64,000 nt of DNA from Alistipes sp. (GTDB taxonomy: Bacteria > Bacteroidota > Bacteroidia > Bacteroidales > Rikenellaceae). The position numbers and the translations under genes are program-made. The notes under the pieces were generated by a model, which did not search any database, was not told the DNA's origin, and worked only from the letters and a program-made list of their open reading frames with translations. This document shows, one piece after another, positions 24,301-31,966 of this stretch; positions within the stretch are counted from its first letter, which is position 1, and each line of letters starts with the position of its first letter. The stretch covers positions 1 through 64,000 of the forward strand of contig JALFNK010000001.1 in assembly GCA_022782405.1 (NCBI GenBank). The letters are read 5' to 3'.

Positions 24301-24430
24301 GACGATCCGCGGCTTCATCTTCGCACTGATTATCGGTGTCATCGTCGGTACGGCCGCCACGATCTTCATCGCGACGCCCGTGGCCTACGATCTGATGAAG
24401 AAGCGCGCAAAGCTCGACGAGGAGAAGTAA
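21398..24430 (+). CDS. secDF: SecD-SecF fusion protein translocase subunit
   Basis: 1010 residues combining SecD (about 1-680) and SecF (about 690-1010), a fusion usual in Bacteroidetes. After a first membrane segment come the SecD start GLDLKGGMNVMLEV, a large periplasmic P1 region with an inserted acidic/Ala-rich stretch (about 270-310), the SecD membrane block with GIVLTMGMAVDANVIIYERIKEE (proton-pathway Asp) and FATTLIIGILTSVFCAIFITR, then the SecF part NLGAEFTGGRAYVVRF and AILTIIGYAINDTVVVFDRIRE. It uses the proton-motive force to pull proteins out of SecYEG on the periplasmic side. The gene is monocistronic, between its own promoter and terminator. Confidence 0.97.
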   Translation: MQSKGFIKLIAVLLVLACVYQLSFTFKTRSVEKKAAEYAAQFPLDEQSGAEQHYLDSVQNLPVYNMGLRKFTYKECKEKELNLGLDLKGGMNVMLEVQVEDVVKALAGDSQMDPSFQAAIAEANEALKQGTSSDYIGVFVKAYERLSGGQPLAALFVSPDRKDITLESSDADVEKLLKRETEAAIAASFNVLRSRIDHFGVTQPNIMRLPNSHRILVELPGVKEPQRVRDLLQGTASLEFWTTYDAREILPMLVSADKLLKSEMTEQTTEVSTGEDEAVSAEASAADTTATEGGLIAEVGASEQAPAAEAAQGGNFSREENPLFAVLDPSYAGGAAIGAAYKADMAAVNAYLSQPSVRELLPADITFKWAVKGDDHIDGRYYLYAIKVSTPDGKAPLDGSVVTDAREQYAQRGATAEVSMTMNAEGTQEWARLTGENVGKCIAIVLDGYVYSAPRVNGKIDKGQSSITGDFTIQEAQDLANVLNSGKVPAPAKIIQDTVVGPSLGQESINAGMLSFVIAFILVLLYMGLFYKTAGWMADVALLTNVFLLMGVLVSFGAVLTLPGIAGIVLTMGMAVDANVIIYERIKEELRGGKGLSLAIKDGFSKAYSAIIDGQLTTIITGIVLFVFGTGPVQGFATTLIIGILTSVFCAIFITRLLIEWIVAKWGSISFSHKWSENFLNNTHVDFISKRKVSYVISIALMVLSFVSFAVRGLNLGAEFTGGRAYVVRFDKAVSAEEVRQNLSAAFAKIDNADASSISFEVKQYGNENQMRIVTQYRYDDTSDEATAEVERILYDAVKPLYSYEISFDQFRNTQTDLNGILTADKIGPSIAQDMTWNAIYSVLFSLIAIGLYITFRFKRWQWATGATLALAFNALLIIGIFSMFYGILPFNLEVNQAFIAAILTIIGYAINDTVVVFDRIREYMTLYPKRNLKELVNGAINSTLSRTINTSGTTLVTLLAIVIFGGETIRGFIFALIIGVIVGTAATIFIATPVAYDLMKKRAKLDEEK

Positions 24431-24449
24431 CAGGCTCCACATCCGAAAA

Positions 24450-24483
24450 AGAGGGCTGTTCCCATCGGGGAACGGCCCTCTTT
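24450..24483 (+). terminator. Terminator of secDF
   Basis: GAGGGCTGTTCCC (24450-24462), loop ATCG, GGGAACGGCCCTC (24467-24479), followed by TTTT. An intrinsic terminator. Confidence 0.85.
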
Positions 24484-24548
24484 TCTATTGACAGATATCC
24501 TCTTTTGCCGGAGGATTCACCCTTGACGGAGCGCAATACGCAAATAAA

Positions 24549-24580
24549 TTTGGCATTGCGGCAGTCATGCGTTATATTTG
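24549..24580 (+). promoter_or_regulatory. Promoter of the YbbR-like/coaE/folP operon
   Basis: TTTG (24549-24552), 20 nt, TATATTTG (24573-24580): full Bacteroidetes consensus. The start codon at 24590 follows the box by only 9 nt, so the transcript is leaderless or nearly so. Confidence 0.7.
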
Positions 24581-24589
24581 CAGGAAGTT

Positions 24590-24997
24590 ATGAAAAAGTA
24601 TATCGATATCTTTCTGCGGAAGCTGCGCCGCTATGTCTCGCCGGTCTTTCTGGCTTTGCTCGTCGCATCTTTCATCCTGTGGTATCTGGCCAAGTTGAGT
24701 TATACCTATACCACCGAGCAGACGATCCGCCTGAGCATCGACGGCCAGCCCGTCGAGATTTCCTGTGTGGTCGAGGGGCTTGGTACCAATCTGTTCGGCT
24801 ACCGGGTCTATATGAACAAGACGCTGCGTATTCCGCTTGCGGAGCTCCATACCACGCCTTCCGAGGTGGAGGGGCACGAGGGGAAACTGGTCATCGATCC
24901 ACAGTCGTTGCAGCATGCCATCTCCGTGCGTTTCAGCGATATCAAGGTTATCTCCGTGAATTCGATCCCCGAGATCGACGCACCCGAAAAAAAGTAA
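24590..24997 (+). CDS. YbbR-like single-pass membrane protein, shortened
   Basis: 135 residues: one membrane segment near the N terminus (about 18-38, YVSPVFLALLVASFILWYLAKL) followed by a periplasmic domain (SYTYTTEQTIRLSIDGQPVE...) like one YbbR repeat. Position directly before coaE matches the YbbR-like gene of other Bacteroidetes, whose product is usually more than twice as long; this copy retains only the membrane anchor and about one repeat. YbbR (CdaR) proteins elsewhere regulate the c-di-AMP synthase CdaA, which is not encoded here. ATG 24590 was preferred because the in-frame TTG at 24578 lies inside the promoter box. The stop is 4 nt before coaE. Confidence 0.65.
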   Translation: MKKYIDIFLRKLRRYVSPVFLALLVASFILWYLAKLSYTYTTEQTIRLSIDGQPVEISCVVEGLGTNLFGYRVYMNKTLRIPLAELHTTPSEVEGHEGKLVIDPQSLQHAISVRFSDIKVISVNSIPEIDAPEKK

Positions 24998-25001
24998 ACG
25001 C

Positions 25002-25598
25002 ATGTTCAAGGTCGGCATAACGGGAGGTATCGGCAGCGGCAAGAGTACCGTCTGCCGGCTGTTCGCGGCCCGCGGCATTGCGGTCTATGATTCGGACAGC
25101 GAGGCGAAGCGCCTGATGAACAGTTCCGAAGAGCTCCGTGCGCGTCTTGAGGCGCGTTTCGGCGCCGAAACCTACCGCGACGGTGCGCTCGACCGGGTCC
25201 GTCTGGCCCGTATCGTCTTTTCCGATCCGCAGGCCCTGTCCGATCTGGATCGGTTGGTGCACCCGGCCGTGCGTGCCGATTTCGCCGCCTGGGCCGAACG
25301 GCAGCAGTCGGATTATGTGATTCTCGAGAGCGCCATTCTCTTCGAGGCAGGCTTCGCTTCCGAGGTCGATCGTACGGTCGCCGTGCTGGCGCCGCTCGAA
25401 TTGCGTGTCGAGCGCACCTGCCGCCGCGACGGATGCGATGCCGAGTCGGTCCGCCGCCGTATTGCGGCCCAGACGGACGACGATACGCTCTGTGCCCGGG
25501 CCGATTTTTCGCTGGTCAATATCATCGAGGAGGAGCTCGGACCAGCTGTTGAAACCCTTGACCGCCGTTTCCGCCATGAAGCCCGCAACAACCGTTGA
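25002..25598 (+). CDS. coaE: Dephospho-CoA kinase
   Basis: 198 residues, normal size. It phosphorylates the 3'-hydroxyl of the ribose of dephospho-CoA, the last step of coenzyme A synthesis, in the cytoplasm. Visible features are the P-loop GITGGIGSGKSTV (5-17), the substrate-site Asp in VYDSDSEAKRLM, the lid helix LVHPAVRADF, ILESAILFEAGF and the CoA-domain RRRIAAQ segment. It is the second gene of a tightly packed operon: 4 nt after the YbbR-like gene and overlapping folP by 23 nt, so translation is likely coupled. Confidence 0.95.
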   Translation: MFKVGITGGIGSGKSTVCRLFAARGIAVYDSDSEAKRLMNSSEELRARLEARFGAETYRDGALDRVRLARIVFSDPQALSDLDRLVHPAVRADFAAWAERQQSDYVILESAILFEAGFASEVDRTVAVLAPLELRVERTCRRDGCDAESVRRRIAAQTDDDTLCARADFSLVNIIEEELGPAVETLDRRFRHEARNNR

Positions 25599-26418
25599 TC
25601 TGGACTTTGCCGCACCTCAGGTGATGGCCATTGTGAACGTTACGCCCGACTCGTTCTATGCCGGCAGCCGCAACCTTGACCTTGAGGCCGTCGAACGGCG
25701 TGTGCTCGAGGCAGTGGAGGAGGGTGCCTCGATCCTCGATGTCGGAGGCTATTCCTCGCGCCCCGGTGCTGCCGAAGTCCCCGTTGAGGAGGAGTGGGCG
25801 CGTGTAAAGGCGGGCGTCGGGGCCGTGCGGCGTCTGGCTCCCGCGGCGGTCGTTTCGGTCGATACCTTCCGCAGCGAAATTGCCCGCCGGGTGCTCGATG
25901 CATTCGGTCCGGTCATCATCAACGATATCTCGGCCGGGGAGCTCGATCCGGCGATTCTGGAGGTCGTTGCCCGCCATGGGGTTCCCTATATCGCCATGCA
26001 CATGAAGGGCGACCCGCAAACCATGCAGTCGTTTACGGACTACCGCCGGGATATTGCCACGGAGGTCGTCTCCTATTTCCGCGAGCGTGTGGAGCGGCTT
26101 CTTGCCGCGGGTATCCGCCGCGAACGGATCATCCTCGATCCGGGCTTCGGCTTTGCGAAGACCGTGGACCAGAATTACGAGCTGCTCTCCGGTCTGCACC
26201 GCCTGTGCGCTCTGGGATTTCCGGTGCTGGCGGGTCTATCGCGCAAGTCGATGATTTATAAGGTGCTCGATGCGACTCCCGAAGAGTCGCTTGCCGGGAC
26301 GGTCGCTCTGGGTTGGGAGTGCCTGCGGCAGGGGGCGAATATTTTGCGCGTGCATGACGTGCGCGAGGCAGCCGATACGGTTAGGCTGTTCCGAATCTAC
26401 GAACAGAACAGACATTGA
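25576..26418 (+). CDS. folP: Dihydropteroate synthase
   Basis: 280 residues. It condenses p-aminobenzoate with dihydropterin pyrophosphate to 7,8-dihydropteroate in folate synthesis and is the sulfonamide target. Motifs in order: [17 protein letters not shown] (pyrophosphate loop, about 17-33), [13 protein letters not shown] (loop 2), [47 protein letters not shown] and [13 protein letters not shown] near the C terminus. The start at 25576, inside the end of coaE, gives the family's usual N terminus; an open frame continues further upstream but belongs to coaE's shadow. The next gene begins 14 nt after its stop. Confidence 0.95.
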   Translation: MKPATTVDLDFAAPQVMAIVNVTPDSFYAGSRNLDLEAVERRVLEAVEEGASILDVGGYSSRPGAAEVPVEEEWARVKAGVGAVRRLAPAAVVSVDTFRSEIARRVLDAFGPVIINDISAGELDPAILEVVARHGVPYIAMHMKGDPQTMQSFTDYRRDIATEVVSYFRERVERLLAAGIRRERIILDPGFGFAKTVDQNYELLSGLHRLCALGFPVLAGLSRKSMIYKVLDATPEESLAGTVALGWECLRQGANILRVHDVREAADTVRLFRIYEQNRH

Positions 26419-26432
26419 CAGAACAGAGGCAC

Positions 26433-27083
26433 ATGATACGGGTTTCGGACATACACAAGAGCTTCGGGTCGCTGGAGGTGCTCCGGGGCGTATCGCTCGA
26501 GGTGGCGCCGCGTGAGGTGGTTTCTGTTGTAGGAGCCAGTGGTGCAGGCAAGACGACGCTGTTGCAGATCATCGGCACGCTTTCGCGTCCCGATTCGGGC
26601 CGTGTGGAGATCGACGGTGCCGACCCCTTTGTGCTCGGCGACCGTGCCCTGTCGCAGTTCCGCAACGAACGCATCGGCTTCGTCTTCCAGTTTCACCACC
26701 TGCTTCCCGAATTTTCGGCCTTCGAGAATGTCTGCATTCCGGGCTATATCGGCCGGCGGCCGCGGGCCGAGGTCGAACGGCGTGCCGATGAACTGCTCTC
26801 GCTTGTGGGTCTTTCGGCCCGACGCGATCACCGCCCGGGACAGCTCTCCGGCGGCGAGCAGCAGCGTGTGGCCATCGCCCGGGCCCTCATCAATGCTCCG
26901 GCGGTCCTTCTGGCCGATGAGCCTTCGGGCAACCTCGATACACGCAACCGCGAGGAGATCCACCGCCTCTTCTTCGACCTGCGCGACGAGTTGGGGCAGA
27001 CCATCGTCATCGTAACGCACGACGAAGGCCTTGCCGCCATGGCCGACCGGAAAATCACCATGTCCGATGGACGCATTCTTTGA
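26433..27083 (+). CDS. lolD: ABC transporter ATPase, LolD-like
   Basis: 216 residues. ABC ATPase motifs: Walker [10 protein letters not shown] (34-42), Q-loop [17 protein letters not shown], signature [15 protein letters not shown], Walker [13 protein letters not shown] and the switch histidine in IVTHDEGLA. The size and the sequence [19 protein letters not shown] place it in the LolD/MacB-like group, energising extraction of lipoproteins from the inner membrane (LolCDE) or a related efflux pump. No permease gene is adjacent, so its partner is encoded elsewhere. The start ATG at 26433 was chosen over an upstream in-frame TTG. It overlaps the following gene by 17 nt. Confidence 0.8.
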   Translation: MIRVSDIHKSFGSLEVLRGVSLEVAPREVVSVVGASGAGKTTLLQIIGTLSRPDSGRVEIDGADPFVLGDRALSQFRNERIGFVFQFHHLLPEFSAFENVCIPGYIGRRPRAEVERRADELLSLVGLSARRDHRPGQLSGGEQQRVAIARALINAPAVLLADEPSGNLDTRNREEIHRLFFDLRDELGQTIVIVTHDEGLAAMADRKITMSDGRIL

Positions 27084-27852
27084 CCGGGAGTCTCTTCGCG
27101 AGTTGCTCGAGCGGCTCCACGACACCTATAACCGTCCGGAATTCATTCCGGACGATCCCATTTCGGTTCCGCACCGCTTCACGGACCCTGCCGACCGGGA
27201 GATCGCGGGTTTCTTTGCCGCTACGATCGCCTGGGGCAGCCGCCCGCAGATCGTCCGCAACGGCCACCGCCTGATGCGTTATATGGACGATGCCCCTGCG
27301 GATTTCGTGCGCCACGCCTCGGAACGTGAACTGGCAGGACTGGATGCCTTTGTCCACCGCACCTTTCGGGGCAGCGATGCCCGCGATTTCGTCCGTGCAC
27401 TGCGCCGCCTCGATACCTGCTACGGAGGCATCGGCTGCTTTTTCGAGGACCGCTATGCCGCCACGGGCGATTTGCCGACCGTTCTGGCCGACTTCCGCCG
27501 GGAATTTTTCGAGGCGGAGCACGCGCCGCGCTGCGAAAAACACCTCTCCTCCATCGAGCGGGGTGCAGCCTGCAAGCGCCTGTGCATGTACCTGCGGTGG
27601 ATGGTGCGCCGCGACGGCCGGGGTGTCGATTTCGGCCTCTGGCAGCGGATTCCGATGTCCGCGCTGCGTCTTCCGCTGGACCTGCATGTGGGACGTACGG
27701 CCCGGGCTTTGGGGCTTCTCACGCGCCGGCAAAACGACTGGCGGGCCGTTGAGGAGCTTACCGCAGCGCTCCGCACCTTCGATGCCGAAGACCCTGCCCG
27801 TTACGATTTTTCCCTGTTCGGCGCCGGTATAGACGGCGCCCTGAAGTTATAG
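27067..27852 (+). CDS. TIGR02757 family protein
   Basis: 261 residues, cytoplasmic. It matches the TIGR02757 family of Bacteroidetes and some other bacteria: [39 protein letters not shown] near the start, [34 protein letters not shown] and [16 protein letters not shown] in the second half, the last segment recalling helix-hairpin-helix DNA glycosylase-like folds. The function is unknown; a link with DNA repair is only suggested by that resemblance. It overlaps the lolD-like gene by 17 nt and is followed by trmN6 after 3 nt, so it is a middle gene of the operon. Confidence 0.85.
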   Translation: MDAFFDRESLRELLERLHDTYNRPEFIPDDPISVPHRFTDPADREIAGFFAATIAWGSRPQIVRNGHRLMRYMDDAPADFVRHASERELAGLDAFVHRTFRGSDARDFVRALRRLDTCYGGIGCFFEDRYAATGDLPTVLADFRREFFEAEHAPRCEKHLSSIERGAACKRLCMYLRWMVRRDGRGVDFGLWQRIPMSALRLPLDLHVGRTARALGLLTRRQNDWRAVEELTAALRTFDAEDPARYDFSLFGAGIDGALKL

Positions 27853-27855
27853 CCC

Positions 27856-28557
27856 ATGTTCCGCTTCAAACAGTTCACCATCCGTCAGGAGCGTTGTCCG
27901 ATGAAGGTCGGCACCGACGGCGTGCTTCTCGGGGCATGGGTCCCGACCTCTGCCGCCGACCTCCGCGTGCTGGATATCGGTACCGGCACGGGCCTTATCG
28001 CTCTGATGCTGGCACAGCGCCTTCCCGGAGCCAGCATTACGGGGATCGATATCGACTCCGTGGAGCAGGCCCGCGAAAATGCCGCCGCCTCACCGTGGAA
28101 CGCCCGACTGACGTTTCACTCCTGTGCTGTCCAGACATTCCACGATGCGCCGTTCGACCTCATTGTCTCGAATCCGCCCTTTTTCGTCGATTCGCTCATC
28201 TGCCCCGATGCGGGCCGTACGGCCGCACGCCATGCCGTGCACCTCACCTTCGGGGAGTTGCGCGACGCCGTGCTGCGGCTGCTTGCCCCTGCGGGCCGTT
28301 TTGCGCTGATCCTTCCCGTGCAGGAGGCCGGACGTTTTTTGAATGTCTGTGCCGGACAGCTGCAGCCCGTGCGCCGCACCGACGTGCGGACCACACCGCG
28401 CCATCCGGCCAAACGGAGCCTGCTGGAGCTGATGCGTCCCGAGGCGGCTGCAACTGCTGGCCTTGAGCGGACCGAACTGATTATCGGCACCGGCGAACAT
28501 GAGTGCTACACTCCGGAATACCGGATGCTGACGCGCGATTTTTACCTGAAATTTTGA
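27856..28557 (+). CDS. trmN6: tRNA1(Val) A37 N6-methyltransferase
   Basis: 233 residues. The start FRFKQFTIRQERCPMKVGTDGVLLGAW is the YfiC/TrmN6 signature. Motif I LDIGTGTGLIALMLAQR (39-55) binds S-adenosylmethionine, DIDSVEQARENAAASPW is motif II-like, and NPPFF (106-110) is the catalytic motif of N6-adenine methyltransferases. Known members methylate A37 of tRNA-Val(cmo5UAC). It is the last gene of the YbbR-like/coaE/folP/lolD/TIGR02757 operon; a promoter for the next gene begins at its stop codon. Confidence 0.85.
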   Translation: MFRFKQFTIRQERCPMKVGTDGVLLGAWVPTSAADLRVLDIGTGTGLIALMLAQRLPGASITGIDIDSVEQARENAAASPWNARLTFHSCAVQTFHDAPFDLIVSNPPFFVDSLICPDAGRTAARHAVHLTFGELRDAVLRLLAPAGRFALILPVQEAGRFLNVCAGQLQPVRRTDVRTTPRHPAKRSLLELMRPEAAATAGLERTELIIGTGEHECYTPEYRMLTRDFYLKF

Positions 28558-28583
28558 CCGCAAGCGAAAAAAACGTACTTTTG
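28553..28583 (+). promoter_or_regulatory. Promoter of the DUF4831 gene
   Basis: TTTG (28553-28556), 19 nt, TACTTTTG (28576-28583). Consensus Bacteroidetes promoter, 26 nt before the start codon and overlapping the stop of trmN6. Confidence 0.7.
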
Positions 28584-28609
28584 TTGAACCTATTACAAAC
28601 GAGTTGCGT

Positions 28610-29503
28610 ATGAAATCCCGTCTATTGACTCTGTTTCTGCTGTGCTGCGGCGCTGCCGCCACGGCGCAAAATCCGTATATCGTGCTCGAGGGTGCCACGG
28701 AGAGTGCCTCGGGGATCACGGTCAATATGCCCCAATCGGTCCTCACCGTCGATCTGAAGGTCGAGCGTACGACCGTACTTTGCGGGCCCTATGCACGTTA
28801 TGCACAGAAATACCTCGGCGTGCGCGCTCCGCTTACGGACAAGACGACGTGGCGCATTGCCGATGCACGCATCGCCCTGGCCGGCGACGCCGTCTATGAG
28901 GCTTCGGCCCCGGTTCCCGCCACTTCGCAGGTCCTGTCGCACGCCTCTTCGGACGAGGCCTTTGCTGCCCTGCAGCCCGATCGGACCTCGATGACAATCC
29001 TTTCCCTGGAGGATGCGGCCCGGAGCGCTGCCGAACAGATCTTTGCCCTGCGGCGCCACCGTCTGGAGCTGATTACGGGCGAGGCCGGCGAGCATGTCTT
29101 CGGCGAGGGGCTGAAGGCTGCTTTGGACGAGATCGACCGCCTCGAACAGGAGTACCTCGAACTGTTCCTGGGCAAGCAGGTGCAGACAACCAGCGAACAC
29201 CGTTATCTGGTCTATCCTTCGGCCGACAAGAAACAGTATATTTTCTGCCGCTTCAGTCCGGCTGCGGGACTTCTTCCCGAGAACGACCTTTCGGGCGACA
29301 TGGTCGTGCTGCAGATCGAGCCGTCGGGCAATACGGCTTGCTCGGTTGAGGCGGGGCCCAAAGAGTCGAGTGTCGTGATGTGCCGCGTGGCCGATCCTTC
29401 CGTCTGCACGGTAATCGCCGGCGGCAAGGAGTATGCCCGTGCCGTGCTGCCGCTCTTCGAGTTCGGGCGTACGGTTCGTGTCGCTCTTCCGCGCCGCAAA
29501 TAA
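28610..29503 (+). CDS. DUF4831 family exported protein
   Basis: 297 residues with a signal peptide (LLTLFLLCCGAAATAQ, cleavage after Ala-Gln) and no lipobox. It matches DUF4831 of Bacteroidales: MPQSVLTVDLKVERTTVLCGPYARYAQKYLGV near the start, LSLEDAARSAAEQIFALRRHRLELITGEAGE in the middle and the C-terminal QIEPSGNTACSVEAGP region. The family is exported and of unknown function, usually single-copy. ATG 28610 was preferred to an in-frame TTG two codons upstream. The AlkD-like gene starts 4 nt after its stop, suggesting co-transcription without clear functional link. Confidence 0.8.
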   Translation: MKSRLLTLFLLCCGAAATAQNPYIVLEGATESASGITVNMPQSVLTVDLKVERTTVLCGPYARYAQKYLGVRAPLTDKTTWRIADARIALAGDAVYEASAPVPATSQVLSHASSDEAFAALQPDRTSMTILSLEDAARSAAEQIFALRRHRLELITGEAGEHVFGEGLKAALDEIDRLEQEYLELFLGKQVQTTSEHRYLVYPSADKKQYIFCRFSPAAGLLPENDLSGDMVVLQIEPSGNTACSVEAGPKESSVVMCRVADPSVCTVIAGGKEYARAVLPLFEFGRTVRVALPRRK

Positions 29504-29507
29504 CCCG

Positions 29508-30191
29508 ATGATGGACCATACCACCCGTATGACGGCACTGCTCGGGGCCATGCGCCGCGAGCGGAACGGCGCCGTGGCCGATGCCATGCGCCCGGTCGGC
29601 ACGCCCTATGGCTTGAACTATGGCGTGAGTCTTCCTACGCTGCGCATGCTGGCGCGTGCCGAAACTCCCGACTACGAATTCGCGAAGTACCTGGCCTTGC
29701 AGGACGTGCGCGAACTGCGCCTTGCGGCCTACCATATTGCCGAACCGGAACGCCTGACCGAGGCCGAGTTTGCGTTTTGGGGCAAGGGTATCGTCAATAA
29801 CGAACTGGCCGAGGAGGCCGCCTTCGCCTTGTTGCACCGGGTGCCTGACTTCCCGAAGCTCTTCGGGATGTGGACGGCTCCCGAGATGCCGTGGAGTCTG
29901 TCGTATGCTGCCCTGATGGCGGCTTCTCGCTTTTCCGATCCCGATCCGGCATGGATCGGCCGCACGTTCGAAACCCTGCATCGGACCGCCTCCCGGGCCG
30001 AAGAGTCGGATGCGGCCCCTGCGGCCGAGCAGGCGCTGACAATTGCCCGGGGAGCGGTAGCCCTGCTGGTCCGTATCGCCTCCCGGAACGAGGAGAGCCG
30101 GCAGGCTGTTCTTCGCGCTGTCGGCTCTCTGGGCCGGCTCCGTGCCGAAGACTACGTCCACGAGGAGCTGGCCTGGCAATTGGATTCCTAA
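29508..30191 (+). CDS. AlkD-like DNA alkylation repair (HEAT-repeat) protein
   Basis: 227 residues, all helical, in the AlkC/AlkD-type HEAT-repeat family. Features are GTPYGLNYGVSLPTLRMLAR, ALQDVRELRLAAYHI (first repeats), FGMWTAPEMPWSLSYAALMAASRF and the C-terminal ALLVRIASRNEESRQAVLRAVG. True AlkD glycosylases excise N3- and N7-alkylpurines; whether this diverged relative keeps the activity is not clear, because the usual Trp/Asp catalytic pair cannot be assigned with confidence. Two ATGs (29508, 29511) are possible starts. The end overlaps the convergent thioredoxin gene by 4 nt. Confidence 0.7.
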   Translation: MMDHTTRMTALLGAMRRERNGAVADAMRPVGTPYGLNYGVSLPTLRMLARAETPDYEFAKYLALQDVRELRLAAYHIAEPERLTEAEFAFWGKGIVNNELAEEAAFALLHRVPDFPKLFGMWTAPEMPWSLSYAALMAASRFSDPDPAWIGRTFETLHRTASRAEESDAAPAAEQALTIARGAVALLVRIASRNEESRQAVLRAVGSLGRLRAEDYVHEELAWQLDS

Positions 30192-30514
30192 CGTCGTTCG
30201 AGGACTTCGAGTTCTTCGATTCCCTCGAAAGCCTTTTCCAGTTTTTCGTAATCGACGGAGCCGCTGCGTCTCCAAAGCATTTCCCCGCGGCGGAATAAGA
30301 TCAGTGTGGGAACCTGGGTGATGTGGTGCCTGCGGACCACGTCGAGCATCCCGGCATCGTCCATATCGATTCGGCGGATCATCACACGGCCGTTGTTCTT
30401 TTTGCAGAAACGGTCGATTGTCGGCTCCAAAGCCTGACAGGATCCGCACCAGGTGGCGTAAAACACCACGAGGGTCGGCATCTCATTCCAGATGGTTTTG
30501 TCAAAGTCGTTCAT
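30188..30514 (-). CDS. Thioredoxin-fold protein with WCGSC active site
   Basis: 108 residues, no signal peptide, hence cytoplasmic. The thioredoxin fold is complete: TLVVFYATWCGSCQALEPTIDRF with redox cysteines 23 and 26, the strand VMIRRIDMDD, the cis-proline loop QVPTLILF and a C-terminal helix. The active site reads WCGSC instead of the usual WCGPC; the Ser would raise or lower the redox potential relative to standard thioredoxin. It closes a minus-strand cluster after radA, 77 nt downstream of it, and its stop overlaps that of the AlkD-like gene. Confidence 0.85.
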   Translation of the reverse strand: MNDFDKTIWNEMPTLVVFYATWCGSCQALEPTIDRFCKKNNGRVMIRRIDMDDAGMLDVVRRHHITQVPTLILFRRGEMLWRRSGSVDYEKLEKAFEGIEELEVLERR

Positions 30515-30591
30515 GGCGGTTCGCGGCGGCAGGCGGTTTCTGCCGGAGCATCCATTGCTCCGAGGCCTCCTTGTGCCGGGAACAGCAAATA

Positions 30592-31959
30592 TTATTCCAC
30601 GAAGAGCGCTCTGGGCAGTTGATCGATGCCCGTAATGGAGACGATTTCGATCCCTTTCGGGCGCCGGGCCTCTTTGGAGAGATAGCCCGAGACGATGATC
30701 TTGCGGAATCCGAGCCGGGCTGCCTCGCTGATGCGCTGTTCGGTCCGCGGCGCGGGACGCACCTCGCCCGAGAGGCCGACCTCGCCTGCACAGCAGACTC
30801 CTTCGGCGATGGGCCGGTCGTAGTAGGAGGAGATCACCGCTGCGACGACCGCCAGGTCCAGCCCCGGATCGGCGACCTTAAATCCCCCGGCGAAGTTGAG
30901 GAAGACGTCCTTCTGAAACATCTTCATGTTGAGACGCTTTTCGAGTACGGCGAGCAGCATGTTCATGCGTCGCGTGTCGAAACCCGTAGCCGTGCGCTGC
31001 GGCGTTCCGTACGCTGCACCGCTCACCAGCGCCTGCACCTCGATCAGGTAGGGACGTACGCCGTCGGCTGCGGCACCCACCGCGATTCCGCTCAACGGCT
31101 CTTCGTAATGGGTGAGCAGGATTTCCGAGGGGTTGTCCACGCCGCGCAAGCCTCCTTCGAGCATCTCGAACACACCGATTTCGAACGTAGCTCCGAAACG
31201 GTTTTTGATGCCGCGCAGGATGCGGTAGATGTTGTTGCTGTCCCCCTCGAACTGCAGGACGACATCGACTATGTGCTCGAGAATCTTCGGTCCGGCGATC
31301 GTGCCGTCCTTGGTGATGTGGCCGATGATGAGGATCGACGTGCCGGTCGTCTTGGCATATTTGAGCAGAGTCGCGGCGCATTCGCGGATTTGCGAGACGC
31401 TGCCTGCCGAGGAGTCCAGCAGGTCGGTGTAGATGGTCTGTATCGAGTCGATGATGACCAGATCGGGCTTTTGCTCGGCGATCTGCGTTACGATGTTTTC
31501 GAGCAGCGTTTCGGGATAGACCATGCAGCCGTCGTTCCCGATGCCGATGCGCAGGGCGCGCATCTTGATCTGTTCGGCGGACTCCTCGCCTGATACATAG
31601 AGCGTCCGCAGACCGTTGTTTTCCAGGGCGATCTGCAGCGAAAGGGTCGATTTTCCGATTCCGGGTTCTCCGCCGAGCAGGATCAGTGATCCGGGGACCA
31701 TGCCGCCTCCGAGCACCCGGTTCACCTCGGCATTTCCGAGGTCGATGCGGCGATGTTCGCTTTCGCGGATTTCGCGCACGGGTTGCGGCCGGGCAGCAGG
31801 GAGCGATCCTGCCGCCATGGCGGGAGCCGAGCCGCTTTCGCGGGCGATGATCTCTTCCGTAAAGGTGTTCCACTCGCCGCACGAGGGGCATTTTCCGAGC
31901 CATTTGGGTGCTTCGAATCCGCAGTTCTTGCAGAAATAGGCTTTCTTGACCTTTGCCAT
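30592..31959 (-). CDS. radA: DNA repair protein RadA/Sms
   Basis: 455 residues, standard size. N-terminal C4 zinc finger CKNCGFEAPKWLGKCPSC (Cys10, 13, 24, 27), then a RecA-like ATPase with Walker A LGGEPGIGKSTLS, Walker B LVIIDSIQTI and the RadA-specific KNRFG motif, and a Lon-protease-like C-terminal domain (GLDLAVVAAVISSYYDRPI, GEVGLSGEVRP). RadA promotes branch migration of recombination intermediates. The start at 31959 gives the conserved MAKVKK..F.C opening; the reading frame stays open further upstream, but that part shadows the lipoprotein gene. It is separated from that gene by 7 nt. Confidence 0.96.
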   Translation of the reverse strand: MAKVKKAYFCKNCGFEAPKWLGKCPSCGEWNTFTEEIIARESGSAPAMAAGSLPAARPQPVREIRESEHRRIDLGNAEVNRVLGGGMVPGSLILLGGEPGIGKSTLSLQIALENNGLRTLYVSGEESAEQIKMRALRIGIGNDGCMVYPETLLENIVTQIAEQKPDLVIIDSIQTIYTDLLDSSAGSVSQIRECAATLLKYAKTTGTSILIIGHITKDGTIAGPKILEHIVDVVLQFEGDSNNIYRILRGIKNRFGATFEIGVFEMLEGGLRGVDNPSEILLTHYEEPLSGIAVGAAADGVRPYLIEVQALVSGAAYGTPQRTATGFDTRRMNMLLAVLEKRLNMKMFQKDVFLNFAGGFKVADPGLDLAVVAAVISSYYDRPIAEGVCCAGEVGLSGEVRPAPRTEQRISEAARLGFRKIIVSGYLSKEARRPKGIEIVSITGIDQLPRALFVE

Positions 31960-31966
31960 TTCGTTG

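Noticed and set aside
20312..24442. Very long minus-strand open frame of about 1376 codons
   Set aside because: It is the antisense shadow of secDF and part of the DMT gene, Arg/His-rich with no domain; secDF on the plus strand explains the region fully.
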